Below, one piece after another: positions 8,680-18,449 of a stretch of 64,000 nt of DNA. The notes under the pieces are model-generated. The model saw only the letters and a list, made by a program, of their open reading frames with translations, ran no database searches and was not told where the DNA came from. Position 1 is the first letter of the stretch. Each line of letters opens with the position of its first letter. The position numbers were made by a program, and so were the translations under genes. Source of the stretch: JBBATK01 sp039810585 (lineage in GTDB: Bacteria; Bacteroidota; Ignavibacteria; Kapaibacteriales; NICIL-2); contig JBDHXF010000013.1 in the NCBI GenBank assembly GCA_039810585.1, positions 1-64,000 of the forward strand, read 5' to 3'.

Positions 8680-8994
8680 TTACCATTTCATCACGTTGAC
8701 TTCGTCCACGTAGATAGTGCGTTTTTTGCGGAAGAGCGCGAGCACGATGGCAAGGCCGACAGCGGCTTCGGCGGCGGCAACGGCCATAACGAAGAAGACG
8801 AAGATTTGTCCTGCGCTGTCACCCAAGTACTGTGCAAAACTCACGAACGACAAGTTCACGGCGTTGAGCATGAGCTCGATGGACATGAAGATGATGATCG
8901 CGTTGCGACGGGTGATGACGCCAATCACGCCCAGAGTGAAAAGCATGGCGGAGAGACTCAGGTACCACTCGATAGGGATAGTTTGAAGATTCAT
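8680..8994 (-). CDS. nuoK: NADH-quinone oxidoreductase subunit K
   Basis: The 104-residue protein has three transmembrane helices, as expected for NuoK. Motifs include 'IPIEWYLSLSAMLFTLGVIGV' at the start, 'NAIIIFMSIELMLNAVNLSF' with the conserved membrane Glu, and 'VAAAEAAVGLAIVLALFR' with the second Glu. It belongs to the antiporter-like membrane arm of complex I. It lies 93 bp after nuoJ; that gap holds a short low-complexity run of CTCACTCAA-like units. nuoL is not downstream: a terminator follows. Confidence 0.94.
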   Translation of the reverse strand: MNLQTIPIEWYLSLSAMLFTLGVIGVITRRNAIIIFMSIELMLNAVNLSFVSFAQYLGDSAGQIFVFFVMAVAAAEAAVGLAIVLALFRKKRTIYVDEVNVMKW

Positions 8995-9087
8995 GGTTGT
9001 CTGGATGTCAGGGTGTCAGGGTGATGATGCTTTAGGTCTTCCTCAGTCTACTCACTCAACAAACTCAACAAATGCAGCTCACTCAGC

Positions 9088-9597
9088 TCACTCAACGTGA
9101 CGTTTTGCCAGGATCACTGCACCAATAAGCGCCGAAAGCAGCAAGAGGGAAATCACTTCGAAGGGGAGAAGGTATTGTCCGAAGAGTACGGTACCAATAT
9201 TCTCCGTCGTTCCAAGCTGTAGTGCGCGTGACGACAGGGCTTGATATTCCGAAGGATGATTCATGAAATTCATCGTCAGCACCAGCACGAATGCTGCCGC
9301 GAAGATGAGACCGAAGATCTTGATCAGACTAAAGCGTTCGTGACTGTGTTCTTCCTTGCCCACATTGAGGAGCATGATGACGAAGACCACGAGCACCATG
9401 ATGGCACCGGCGTAGACCAAAATCTGCACAATGGCCACGAACTGAGCTTGCAGCGTAAGGTACAAACCGGAGAGCATGAAGAAGTGGGCAACGAGGTTCA
9501 TGGCGGCTGCAACCGGATTGCGACGAGTTATCGTGCCAATCGCCGTTGCAATGGCGCCAATGCCGAGCACAAGGAAGAGAATGACCTGAGTTGACAT
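9088..9597 (-). CDS. nuoJ: NADH-quinone oxidoreductase subunit J
   Basis: The 169-residue protein has five predicted membrane helices, as in NuoJ/ND6. Recognisable parts are 'NPVAAAMNLVAHFFMLSGLYL' and 'AQFVAIVQILVYAGAIMVLVVFVIMLL', the conserved third helix with the pi-bulge region involved in proton translocation, and a last helix 'VISLLLLSALIGAVILAKRHV'. It is cotranscribed with nuoK. Upstream, in the same direction, is the AddB-like gene rather than nuoI or nuoH, so this pair is detached from the rest of the nuo genes. Confidence 0.93.
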   Translation of the reverse strand: MSTQVILFLVLGIGAIATAIGTITRRNPVAAAMNLVAHFFMLSGLYLTLQAQFVAIVQILVYAGAIMVLVVFVIMLLNVGKEEHSHERFSLIKIFGLIFAAAFVLVLTMNFMNHPSEYQALSSRALQLGTTENIGTVLFGQYLLPFEVISLLLLSALIGAVILAKRHVE

Positions 9598-9669
9598 GAC
9601 GGTAAGCGTAAAATTTCCCTCGCGAATATAGCGAAAAGCGGGCTTTTGAAGTGATCGCTTCGCGTGCAG

Positions 9670-12600
9670 TTATGCACCGAATTCGTTCTCCGATTCGTCG
9701 TTTTGCTGCTCATCCTGAAGTTCATGCGGTCGTATCTCCGCAATGCGGCACACGCGAGAATAGGAACAGTGGCTACAGCTTTTTGGACTTCGAGGCTGAA
9801 CAGGGAACAGTGCTTCGCGAATGTGTCCCACCATTTCCTCAGCCGCTTCCACAGACGAATCAATTGCTTCCTCTATACTCATGCCTACCGGTAGGAGAGA
9901 GCTCGTTGTTCGCGTGCTCACAAATCCACCGTGTTCGGTCGGCGCGATGAAGTCTGAATCTCGCTCCAACATGACGAGCTTGTAGGTGTTATCCTTTGGC
10001 TGAAAAATATAGTACACCCCGCCGGCAGGTCTGGCTTCGATATCCATGTGCTCACGAAGCAATTGTCGCACCGCGGCGATGTACAGGGGAATCTGAAAGC
10101 TGCTGTGCTGCAACATCTCAGCGGTCGAGGCCATACCTCCGCTGCTGCTCTTGTAGTCGGCAATCAGGAACTCCGCGCTGCCTTCAGAGGTCACTCGAAG
10201 CTCCACGCGATCGACCTTTCCCTGCAGCGAAATACTCCCAAGGGTGATCGCCTCTGTACTTGCGGATCGGGATCGTTGACCAAAGCCCTGTTCAAAAACA
10301 AAAGGCATAAAATTCCAGCGCCGACTGCGTTCCAGCTCTTCCTCCAACCAGCGTTGCACAATGCCGGGGAGCTCCTGTTCCATGCCAACAATTTCATCTT
10401 CCGTGATGCGGAAAAACGGGTGGTGAATTTTGCTGTGACCCAGCTCTTCTTGTGCAATGCGCCGGATGAGTTCCAGGTATCGATCCGCGCGATCGGGATG
10501 CAATCGCACGCAGAGTACCCGCGAATCCCGTCCCGGGATTTCCAGCAAGAGCGCCTCAGGTCCGTTTGCCTGAGCGGCGAGTTCGGTATAAAAACGATAG
10601 ACAATGTAGTGGAGAAGGTTGCCCTTTTCTAAGGGACTCAGCACCGTGCTCTCACGGTCGTCCTCCGGCAATTTCAAGAGCTTAGAAGCAAAGTAGCGGT
10701 AGGGACACGCAGCAAAACGTTCGAGCTCGGATGCTGAGAAGGGACGGCTCATAAGCGCTTGTAAATCAAGCTGTTCGCTTTCGCTAAGAGCAAGCGGTTG
10801 ACGACTATTCAGCATCCCCCTGTAGCCACGGATGATGTCCATAACGAAGGCTCGGTTGTCCGCATCCCCGGCGCTGACGAAGTGCTGCACGAGATTATTA
10901 TACGTACCGCCTTCGGCGCCCCACGCATCATCGGTCGTCGCTATGGCGTCGATCCACGTTGCATACCACTCGTAGCGAGACTCCAACGAACCCTGATGCA
11001 GATCCATGCGCAAGGTGTGCGTAGAGGGTACGTGACTGTCCAGTCCCAATAGATCGGCAAGATCCTTCACAAAACCGGAGACAACACAGTCCTCTCCCTT
11101 TGCATTGTGCAAAGGCCAGCTCAAAATGAGCTCGGTTTCGCCGCGAGCATTCTCCCCGAGCGAGCCACTCGCTTGGAGGCCGTCGGCTACGTTTGCTACG
11201 GCGTGGTAGAGACTCATGCGCTCGGCGCGAGTGTGGCGGACTTCGGAATCATCCAGTTCCTTGCCGAGGAAGTATTGGGGAGTATAGGGAAGTGGGAATT
11301 CGCCGTCGAGCATACCGCAGACTATCATGATGCGGAAGGGAATGCCGCGGGTTTGTTCTATGCTGGTAACCGATACACCGGAGTTGCCGCGCTCTCGAAT
11401 TTGCACGCGTGCAGCGCGAACGGAGGTGACGAGAGTATCGGCAAAGTCCTCAAATCGTTTTCGACCGTGTTGACGTTCACTCGAAATAAACACCAGCTCA
11501 TCAAGCAGTTCCATCAAGGCGCTTACGGCGCGAGTGTTCTGCTCAACCAATTCACGCTGGCGAGTGCGTTCGTTCTCGTTGCCCTCCAAGCGATATACTC
11601 GCTGGGCATCACGCACGAGAATGGACTCGATATTCGGCGCATCCAGGCAACATCGAATGAACTCCGCACGAAATTCTTCGGCGGTGCACTCACGACGACG
11701 TGATGGTAACAGTTGCGCGAAGTAGTCAAGGTCTGAGCGCAGACGTTCGAGTGACTCGAGCTCTCGTCGGCGGGCATTCGTTTCTGCGACATCCTCCGTA
11801 GCCTGTTGTAAACGTTGGAGTTGTGAGCGGCCACTTTCGATAGCTAGGTCGACGCTCTGTATCCATCCCTGAAGTCCGCCATAACGAGCTCCCCCCTGGA
11901 TTCGAAGTCGCTGCGCGATCTCGTCAACATCGTGAACCGAACTCCCCACCTTGTCGCTGCGAAAGGAAATGAAGGGACTGCTCAGGCACTCGCTCACATC
12001 GCTTCGACGAAAATCGCCCACGATTAATCGCAACACAGAAAAGGCTGCAGCAATAACCGGCGCTGTGGCAAGCGAAGCACGATCGCTCAGGTTGATGGGA
12101 ATTCCGTAGGACTCAAAGGTCTCTCGAAAGAGGGCGGCATACGCCTGCGGTTGGCGCAGGGCGACGGCAATATCCTGTGGAGCAACGCCCCGCTTCGTCA
12201 CACAATACTTGATATACCGAGCCAAACTTTGCACCTCATCCTTCGGATCCATTGCCGCAATGAAGTGAACGTCAAGTGGCGCCTGCCAGACGGACGTCTC
12301 CTTCGATCCCCCCACACCACTGCGAAAGAGTCTTCGTTGGGCCAACCTCTTGAGCGACGATTCTTCATCGCCCGACTCTAGCTCCAGCGCCTGAAGTTCC
12401 CAACCATGAGATACCAGGAAGTCCTTCACTTCCAACATGTTCCCAAACAATTCCGGATTATCGGGTTCGCAATCCAGGCGCAGACAAATCGACACCTCCT
12501 CTCGAGATCCCAGCGCCACTAAACAAGAAAGCTCCGGGATACTGAACTCGGAAAAGCCGTCAAGCAAGATTTCCACAGCCTGCAACGCAGGCGTGAGACT

Positions 12601-13377
12601 CTCACTGCTTCGCAGTTTTCCACCGGTTTTTGTGGATAAGTCCGGGGAGACATTCGTTTTTTGCACGGAATCGACATCGCTCATTTCAGAGCGAGCCACT
12701 CGCTTCGCAGAAGCGAGTGGCTCGCTAGTGCTTGAGGCGTGGAGGTTTTGGGTCCAGGTTTTTAAGAGTGACGGCATGTCGAGCAGGGTGTCGGCTCGAA
12801 GTTCTTCGTAGCACTCGAAAATGCGATGGATATCGTGCAGACGAGCGTAGTGAAACACGCCGGACTCTGCATCACCGTCGTGGTGCTTTTGCAAATCAGC
12901 GGCGATGTCGGTCGGTTCCAAGCCCTTCTTTTTCAAGCCGTAAACGATATCGGCCAAACGTTGGGCTACAGGGAGATTGATAGCTTGAGCGTCGCGTGAG
13001 TAAAACAGGAGCTGACGTTTCTGCACACACAACTCGATTGCCTCGCGGAAGAGGGTGAAGCGAAAAGCATCACTCATCAGACGGTGCGGAGGAACGGCGG
13101 CTCGGCGTTTGGATTCGTTAGTGACAAATGCATCGTAGGTGCTGAGCTGAAGTTTAGGGGTTGGTTTTTTCCAACGCTTCCAGATATGTCGAATGGTTTC
13201 GCGCCGCAGGTGTCGCACCATACGACCGGTGGGAACGACGATCTGGAGGGAGTCGAGAAATTGCGACTCCATCGCCTGAGCAAAGAGCTCCGGGATGTTG
13301 AAGCGTCTCTCGCCATACAATTGAACGCAACGCTGAGCGAGGCTATGTCCGGGTCGATTGCTGAGCAGGTAGTGCAT
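9670..13377 (-). CDS. AddB-like exonuclease: inactive helicase fold plus PD-(D/E)XK nuclease with Fe-S cysteines
   Basis: The 1235-residue protein has the layout of AddB/RexB. The N-terminus carries a helicase-like start ('LQIVVPTGRMVRHLRRE') without a normal Walker A. A long helicase-like core includes 'VTSIEQTRGIPFRIMIVCGMLDGEFP' (about 740). The C-terminal RecB-type nuclease begins 'FSASELERFAACPYRYFASKLL', has Asp1074 and Lys1076 in 'IADYKSS' and Gln1095 in 'FQIPLYI', and ends with Cys1201, Cys1204 and Cys1210, which with the CPYRYF cysteine would bind a 4Fe-4S cluster. It probably takes part in double-strand break end processing. No AddA helicase is adjacent. A long perfect palindrome lies inside codons about 217-229. 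Confidence 0.75.
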   Translation of the reverse strand: MHYLLSNRPGHSLAQRCVQLYGERRFNIPELFAQAMESQFLDSLQIVVPTGRMVRHLRRETIRHIWKRWKKPTPKLQLSTYDAFVTNESKRRAAVPPHRLMSDAFRFTLFREAIELCVQKRQLLFYSRDAQAINLPVAQRLADIVYGLKKKGLEPTDIAADLQKHHDGDAESGVFHYARLHDIHRIFECYEELRADTLLDMPSLLKTWTQNLHASSTSEPLASAKRVARSEMSDVDSVQKTNVSPDLSTKTGGKLRSSESLTPALQAVEILLDGFSEFSIPELSCLVALGSREEVSICLRLDCEPDNPELFGNMLEVKDFLVSHGWELQALELESGDEESSLKRLAQRRLFRSGVGGSKETSVWQAPLDVHFIAAMDPKDEVQSLARYIKYCVTKRGVAPQDIAVALRQPQAYAALFRETFESYGIPINLSDRASLATAPVIAAAFSVLRLIVGDFRRSDVSECLSSPFISFRSDKVGSSVHDVDEIAQRLRIQGGARYGGLQGWIQSVDLAIESGRSQLQRLQQATEDVAETNARRRELESLERLRSDLDYFAQLLPSRRRECTAEEFRAEFIRCCLDAPNIESILVRDAQRVYRLEGNENERTRQRELVEQNTRAVSALMELLDELVFISSERQHGRKRFEDFADTLVTSVRAARVQIRERGNSGVSVTSIEQTRGIPFRIMIVCGMLDGEFPLPYTPQYFLGKELDDSEVRHTRAERMSLYHAVANVADGLQASGSLGENARGETELILSWPLHNAKGEDCVVSGFVKDLADLLGLDSHVPSTHTLRMDLHQGSLESRYEWYATWIDAIATTDDAWGAEGGTYNNLVQHFVSAGDADNRAFVMDIIRGYRGMLNSRQPLALSESEQLDLQALMSRPFSASELERFAACPYRYFASKLLKLPEDDRESTVLSPLEKGNLLHYIVYRFYTELAAQANGPEALLLEIPGRDSRVLCVRLHPDRADRYLELIRRIAQEELGHSKIHHPFFRITEDEIVGMEQELPGIVQRWLEEELERSRRWNFMPFVFEQGFGQRSRSASTEAITLGSISLQGKVDRVELRVTSEGSAEFLIADYKSSSGGMASTAEMLQHSSFQIPLYIAAVRQLLREHMDIEARPAGGVYYIFQPKDNTYKLVMLERDSDFIAPTEHGGFVSTRTTSSLLPVGMSIEEAIDSSVEAAEEMVGHIREALFPVQPRSPKSCSHCSYSRVCRIAEIRPHELQDEQQNDESENEFGA
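12690..12726. repeat. Perfect 17-bp-arm palindrome inside the AddB-like gene
   Basis: Arms AGCGAGCCACTCGCTTC and GAAGCGAGTGGCTCGCT flank a 3-nt GCA loop. It lies in a poorly conserved, Ser-rich linker of the encoded protein. Part of the same sequence (GAGCGAGCCACTCGCTT) recurs at about 11159-11175 in the same gene. The perfect arms are not needed for coding, so it looks like an inserted hairpin element. Confidence 0.7.
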
Positions 13378-13615
13378 GTGGACTGTACATCAGATTCTTA
13401 TGTGGTAAACCGGCGTCGATCGGAACTGCGGGCCGGATGCGAGCTGTGCGTGTGTATCGCGCCGTGCATGTTTGCGGATCTACCGGCGCGCATCTAATTT
13501 GAACGACCTATCGTGTTCGTTCTATCGCATAGCCAGCCGCGCTTTGAGCGGCGAGCATGATCGATTGCTTGTTTTGTCCACCAATTTAGGAGCCTTCGGG
13601 CTCACATCGCCTATC

Positions 13616-14239
13616 ATGTTTACGGGTTTAGTGGAAGAAGTTGGTAGCATCGCACACATTCGCCCCATGGCTGACGGTCGCGAGCTGGTTATTACAGCGT
13701 CAACGGTGTTGCAGGATACAGTCCCCGATGCCTCGATCGCTGTGCAGGGCGTGTGTTTGACCGTCGTGGAATGCAGCCACTCCTCCTTTCGTGTGCAGGC
13801 AGTCGAGCAAACGTTGTCGAAGACCACTCTGGGGACGCTGCATGAGGGAAGCAGGGTCAACCTGGAACGCGCTCTCCTGCCGAGCACGCGCTTGGGCGGA
13901 CATTTCGTGCAAGGTCACGTCGATGCCACCGGAAGCGTACGCCACATCACGGCACTCAGCGCAAGTCATGAACTGCGCATTGCCTTTGATGCACGCTACC
14001 GAGAACTGGTTGTGCGCACCGGCAGCATCTGCGTCAATGGAATCAGCTTGACGGTGGCGGACGTTGGCGACGACGATTTTTTAGTCGCCATCATCCCCCA
14101 CACCTGGCAACACACAACAATTGCGGACCTGAAAGAAGGCGAAGCCGTCAACTTGGAATTCGATATCCTCGGTAAGTATGTGGTGTCTGCCCTACGCGCT
14201 TCGTCGACGGGAACTTTGGAGTCGCCCTTCAAGTACTGA
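13616..14239 (+). CDS. ribE: Riboflavin synthase, alpha subunit
   Basis: The 207-residue protein joins two lumazines to give riboflavin. It starts 'MFTGLVEEVGSI', the near-invariant riboflavin synthase N-terminus, so the start is at 13616 although the frame is open further upstream. Two lumazine-binding repeats are seen: residues about 1-95 with 'VQGVCLTV' and 'LERAL....RLGGHFVQGHVDATG', and about 96-195 with 'GSICVNGISLTVADV' and 'FLVAIIPHTWQHTTIADLKEGEAVNLEFDILGKYV'. The gene stands alone, divergent from the AddB-like gene. Confidence 0.95.
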   Translation: MFTGLVEEVGSIAHIRPMADGRELVITASTVLQDTVPDASIAVQGVCLTVVECSHSSFRVQAVEQTLSKTTLGTLHEGSRVNLERALLPSTRLGGHFVQGHVDATGSVRHITALSASHELRIAFDARYRELVVRTGSICVNGISLTVADVGDDDFLVAIIPHTWQHTTIADLKEGEAVNLEFDILGKYVVSALRASSTGTLESPFKY

Positions 14240-14624
14240 TTTTTCTTCATCCTGTGCTGCCGTGCCTTTGGCTCGGCACCAGCAGCATCCGAGGGTTGTC
14301 GTGCGGGTCATCGATGGACTCAGGCACGAGCCGTGAATGCAAGGTTATGAGAGGCGGCGCGGTCTCGGTCATCATGTCGTGCCTCGTTGTCGGTAGACCT
14401 GTCGTTCCGGAATCGCGCATGGTACAAAGCGCAGCTTTGCACGAAAAAAGAGTATTTTGCCTGATATCGCTGGAAAGAACATAGGGTCTTCATCGAGCGA
14501 ATCGGGTTTGACTATCGGGGAAGCGGGAGGAATATCCCGTTGGGTCAAGGATGAGACGGTTCACCACAGTCTCTCGTATGTTTTCATCAATGTCGTTTAT
14601 CAAACCGCCATGTGCAGTAACTCT
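14240..14624. other. Non-coding gap between ribE and the TraB-like gene
   Basis: No convincing gene is seen. A TATTTTGC box (14453-14460) resembles the promoter boxes of ruvC and the M20 gene, but lies more than 150 bp before the likely start. The frame of the downstream gene is open into this gap, and those residues look like non-coding translation. Confidence 0.5.
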
Positions 14625-17600
14625 ATGCGTACGCCAATCTCTATGCCCAATCGTGCACCGTTTGTGGGACTTCTCGTTCTGGTCCTGTGCTTTGTTGTCC
14701 AGCACTCGGCGCAAGCAGGTGCAGCGCATGAAAAGAGTCTGTTATGGCGCATTCACTCGACAGGGGTTTCGCACGACTCCTATCTCTACGGCACCTTTCA
14801 CTTGCGCGATGAACGCGTGTATCGCTTCTCGGATTCTGTGTTGGCGTCGCTGGCCACTTGTCGAACCTTTGCGTTGGAACAACGCATGGATACCTTGGTG
14901 TCACGCATGGTGCGGGACATGTTCGACACCACGCAGGGTCTGCGCTTAGGAGAAGTTCTGCATGGCGCTGAGCTGGACTCTGTCACGCAGCTCGTCGTCG
15001 CCTCCCTTGCCATTCCGGAAGCCATGGTGCCAAACCTTCGATGCGGACTCGTCATGCAACTCATTGGAGCACACGAATCCGGCACCTCCAGGCGTGCTAC
15101 CTTTCTGGATGCCTATCTACTCGGACTGGCTCGTGCACTGCACAAAGATCTCCGAGCGCTAGAACCCTATGAGCACACGATGGATCTGATGGATCAGATT
15201 GGCAGGGTGAGCTTGCGCTTGATGTTTGATTCCACCGCGTCAGGTGCTGAGCAGTCGCTCTTGGAGCCCTACATCAAACTCTACCAAGACCAAAACATCG
15301 ACTCTCTCACCGGAAGTTTTGCGATGATGGGAGAGAGCGGGCTGGTGGATAGTATTCTGGCCTTGCGCAATGTGGTCATGGCTGCGAGCATCGACTCCCT
15401 GCACCGCCATGCATCGGTCTTCGCTGCCATGGGCGCTGCTCACTTGGGCGGGAGCAATGGAATCATAGAGTTGCTCAGAGCCAAGGGCTACAGTGTCAGT
15501 CCGGTTGCTGCAACCTATACCGGCAGACGTCATGATTATGATACGGTGGACATTACGCAGGGAGCGCAGTGGTACGACTTTCATTCCGAGCACAATGGAT
15601 TTAGTTTGAAGATGCCTGCGCCCTTGGCAGAGGCTCCGATGTACAAGAAAATGTATGAGAACCTGGAGATGGATTTGCCGCAATGTTCGGACATCATCTC
15701 GGGTCTCCAGTTTATTGCCATTGCCGTTCGCACAACAGGTCAGCAGACCGCTGAGCAGAAAGCGGCGATCGCCACTCGCATGGCAAATGCCTACTTCGAC
15801 GACCCTGACAGCATGCTGATGAGCGCTGAGCAGGGCGGGTCGGACAGCTACCTGAACAACGCATGCTTTGATTATGTAGGTGAGAGCAAGTACAGCTCGC
15901 AAATGCGCCTTCGCGTTGTTGTCACCAAGAGTGGTGCCTACACCTTACTCGTGATGGGAACCAAGGAGAATATTCATAGCTCCATGGTCAACACCTACCT
16001 CAACTCGCTCACCTTTGAGCACCGACCGCGTGAACCGTGGACGCCCTATGTGGACAGCACCGCTCGCGTGAGTGTCGATTTTATCGGTCATCCCTTAACG
16101 GTCAATCGTGGTGAAAAAGGCGCTGCCGTTATGGTTGCCTATGCGACCGATCTTGAGAGTGGGAATACTTTTACGCTGCAACACAATTGGTTGGGTAACA
16201 AGGTGGAGGGTGTGTCGCTCAAGGCCATGGTGCGTTCCATGCTGAGTTCTGATGAACTGCAAGAAGCCATTGGATCGTCGTTGGTGTTTGATACAGTGTC
16301 GCGAAGTCACCTCAGTTGTCATTACAGCACCAAAGCAGATTCTACCGGCGCGCGTAGGATCGGTCGCATCGTTATTCATCGCCGCACGATTTACCTCTTT
16401 GAGTTTAGTTCGTCGGATCCAGCCAAGGAGGCTGCCGACAGTGCCCACTTCTTTTCGTCCATCCGCTTTTTGCCGGATGTGGATAGCGCGCTATGGCGTG
16501 ACTACACAAACGAGGAATGGCACTTAAGCGCATCCCTTCCCGGAGAAGTGGACGAGAGCAGCTTTGGTGATGAAGATGGAAGTAGTCCGCTGCTTCATTC
16601 CACCTACATCCAAGCAAACGACCCCGTTGCCAACCAGCGGGTGTCCATTACCATGAACCGACTGTCACCCTATACATGCTTCGACTCTCCGGATTCTCTG
16701 TGCCAGTATTGGATACGACGTGTGCGCATACCGGGTGACTCGCTCGGAGAGATCAATCATGTGTTTCTCGATAACAGCGATGTGTACGACGTGACATTGT
16801 TTCGCTCCCGCTGCGATATCGCCACGCGCTATCGTATTATTATTCGCGGCAGCGTGCTCTGCGTCGCCGGCGTGTATCTCCATCATGACTTTTGGGATCG
16901 AAGCGAGATTCGCGATTTCTTTCGATCTATCGTTCTGCCGGCGCCCGATAATTTCAATCTGCGTTCCTCCAAGCTCGCTCATTGGCAACACGACCTCTTG
17001 AGTGCCGATGACGATACCTCGTCGGTGGCTGCAAAAGCATGCGAGTGGATGGACTTTTCGGAAGCCGATGTGACCACGCTCAAAACACTGCTTCTCCGTA
17101 AATCGCTTCCCTTGGACGCACAGATGGAGGAGCAGTCCGTACACCAAACCCAGAGCGATGTCAACTCCGTTAGGCTTCTTATTCTCGAGCGCCTGCTGCG
17201 CTCTCCCGACTCCCTGACGCCGGCCTTCCTTCGCCAGTTGGACCAGGCAACCGCATCTCTCTGCGTCTTCCGTCACTATGCCCAATTCGCCATTGCTGAT
17301 GCCGATAAACCGGAGCTACAAGCCTGGGCTTTGCGCGCACTGACTGTGAAGGAAAATGCGAAGTCGTCCTGTGGCGGACCCTCGAAGAAAGACATCTTAC
17401 GTCAGTGCAACTCACACAGCAAAGCGCTGGTGCAAAACTTGTCATTGCTGGAAGCTCTGTACCCGCAGGCAGAGTTACGGACTACTGTCCTGCGTAGTCT
17501 TCGCCTGCTACTCGACAGCTCCGCCATTAGCCTACGCGATCTGCATATCACGGAGGCAGTATTAGTGCGCGACATTCAGCGCTGTGTCTCCGATCGCCTC

Positions 17601-18317
17601 AAAATGCTTGAACCACCGGCACGTAAGAAGGGGAATAAGCCACAATTGAGCTTTGACGACAGCGACCTGGAGCAACGCATGAATGACAATGATGATGAGT
17701 GCTACGCCCTCAACTCCGTGCTGCGAAAGATGCCTTACTCGGCGCAAAGCGAAACAGCCTTGCGCAATGCCATGAAGCAGTACCACGAGCGCGACCTGGA
17801 TTTGTGGAGCACCTTTGCCATCAGTCTCTTGCAGCAGGGAAGAACCGTCGAACCCGAACTGCTGCTCCAACTTCTGAACACACCCTATGCAGCGTTGCGC
17901 ACTCTTCACTTGTTGGACAGCAGTGCCCAGCGCAAAGCGCTGCCGGACAGTCTGTTTAGCCAACGCAATGCCGCATTACGTCAGATTATTGAGTCAGCCA
18001 CCGGTGATCACTTCGTGGTGGACAGCTCCGTGTATCTCAGGTCCGTCGCTACCAATTTTGACGGCAAGAAAGGCCGGAGCTACGTCTTCAAACTCAGGCT
18101 GCACCGCACGAACTCCGACGACGATTCGATGACGGCCTGGCGCGTGGCATTGCAGGGTCAGTACCCGGACGATACGTCCAATTTGAATGCGCAAGTGACG
18201 GTGCTCGAAGTGTCGGACAAGAACTTGGACGAGCTCAGTATCGACGACCATATCAAGGCCTGTCTCGACAGCTACGCCAAGGAAACGAATCCACCCGTGG
18301 AGGACGACGAGCCCTAA
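14625..18317 (+). CDS. Very large exported TraB/GumN-like protein with repeated C-terminal domains
   Basis: The first part resembles the TraB/GumN (PrgY-like) family: after a signal peptide ('VGLLVLVLCFVVQHSAQAGA') comes 'LLWRIHSTGVSHDSYLYGTFHLRD' with the typical 'GT.H' motif, 'TFALEQRMD', and later 'VFAAMGAAHLGGSNGIIELLRAKGYSV', the family's closing signature (about residue 300). About 850 more residues follow. Three segments of roughly 150 residues look like copies of one domain: each opens with a strand such as 'GFSLKMPAPL', 'ARVSVDFIGHPL' or 'EWHLSASLPGE' and closes with 'YLNSLTF', 'FFSSIRFLP' or 'FFRSIVLP'. The tail is helical and repeat-like. Starts at 14610, 14625 and 14643 are all possible; none has a clear ribosome site. 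Function unknown; envelope location likely. Confidence 0.65.
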   Translation: MRTPISMPNRAPFVGLLVLVLCFVVQHSAQAGAAHEKSLLWRIHSTGVSHDSYLYGTFHLRDERVYRFSDSVLASLATCRTFALEQRMDTLVSRMVRDMFDTTQGLRLGEVLHGAELDSVTQLVVASLAIPEAMVPNLRCGLVMQLIGAHESGTSRRATFLDAYLLGLARALHKDLRALEPYEHTMDLMDQIGRVSLRLMFDSTASGAEQSLLEPYIKLYQDQNIDSLTGSFAMMGESGLVDSILALRNVVMAASIDSLHRHASVFAAMGAAHLGGSNGIIELLRAKGYSVSPVAATYTGRRHDYDTVDITQGAQWYDFHSEHNGFSLKMPAPLAEAPMYKKMYENLEMDLPQCSDIISGLQFIAIAVRTTGQQTAEQKAAIATRMANAYFDDPDSMLMSAEQGGSDSYLNNACFDYVGESKYSSQMRLRVVVTKSGAYTLLVMGTKENIHSSMVNTYLNSLTFEHRPREPWTPYVDSTARVSVDFIGHPLTVNRGEKGAAVMVAYATDLESGNTFTLQHNWLGNKVEGVSLKAMVRSMLSSDELQEAIGSSLVFDTVSRSHLSCHYSTKADSTGARRIGRIVIHRRTIYLFEFSSSDPAKEAADSAHFFSSIRFLPDVDSALWRDYTNEEWHLSASLPGEVDESSFGDEDGSSPLLHSTYIQANDPVANQRVSITMNRLSPYTCFDSPDSLCQYWIRRVRIPGDSLGEINHVFLDNSDVYDVTLFRSRCDIATRYRIIIRGSVLCVAGVYLHHDFWDRSEIRDFFRSIVLPAPDNFNLRSSKLAHWQHDLLSADDDTSSVAAKACEWMDFSEADVTTLKTLLLRKSLPLDAQMEEQSVHQTQSDVNSVRLLILERLLRSPDSLTPAFLRQLDQATASLCVFRHYAQFAIADADKPELQAWALRALTVKENAKSSCGGPSKKDILRQCNSHSKALVQNLSLLEALYPQAELRTTVLRSLRLLLDSSAISLRDLHITEAVLVRDIQRCVSDRLKMLEPPARKKGNKPQLSFDDSDLEQRMNDNDDECYALNSVLRKMPYSAQSETALRNAMKQYHERDLDLWSTFAISLLQQGRTVEPELLLQLLNTPYAALRTLHLLDSSAQRKALPDSLFSQRNAALRQIIESATGDHFVVDSSVYLRSVATNFDGKKGRSYVFKLRLHRTNSDDDSMTAWRVALQGQYPDDTSNLNAQVTVLEVSDKNLDELSIDDHIKACLDSYAKETNPPVEDDEP

Positions 18318-18449
18318 ACCTAACGCACAACGGACAAAGCAGCGCACTACGCACAGCACGCATTTCATCGCTCACTCACTCAGCGCTGCTGTGCTTTCAA
18401 TGAGTCTACGTAAGGCGCTGACTCAACCTAAGCCACTCTCTTCAAAGAC

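Noticed and set aside
13472..13615. N-terminal extension of riboflavin synthase
   Set aside because: The family begins at MFTGLVE; the extra 48 residues are unlike any part of it.
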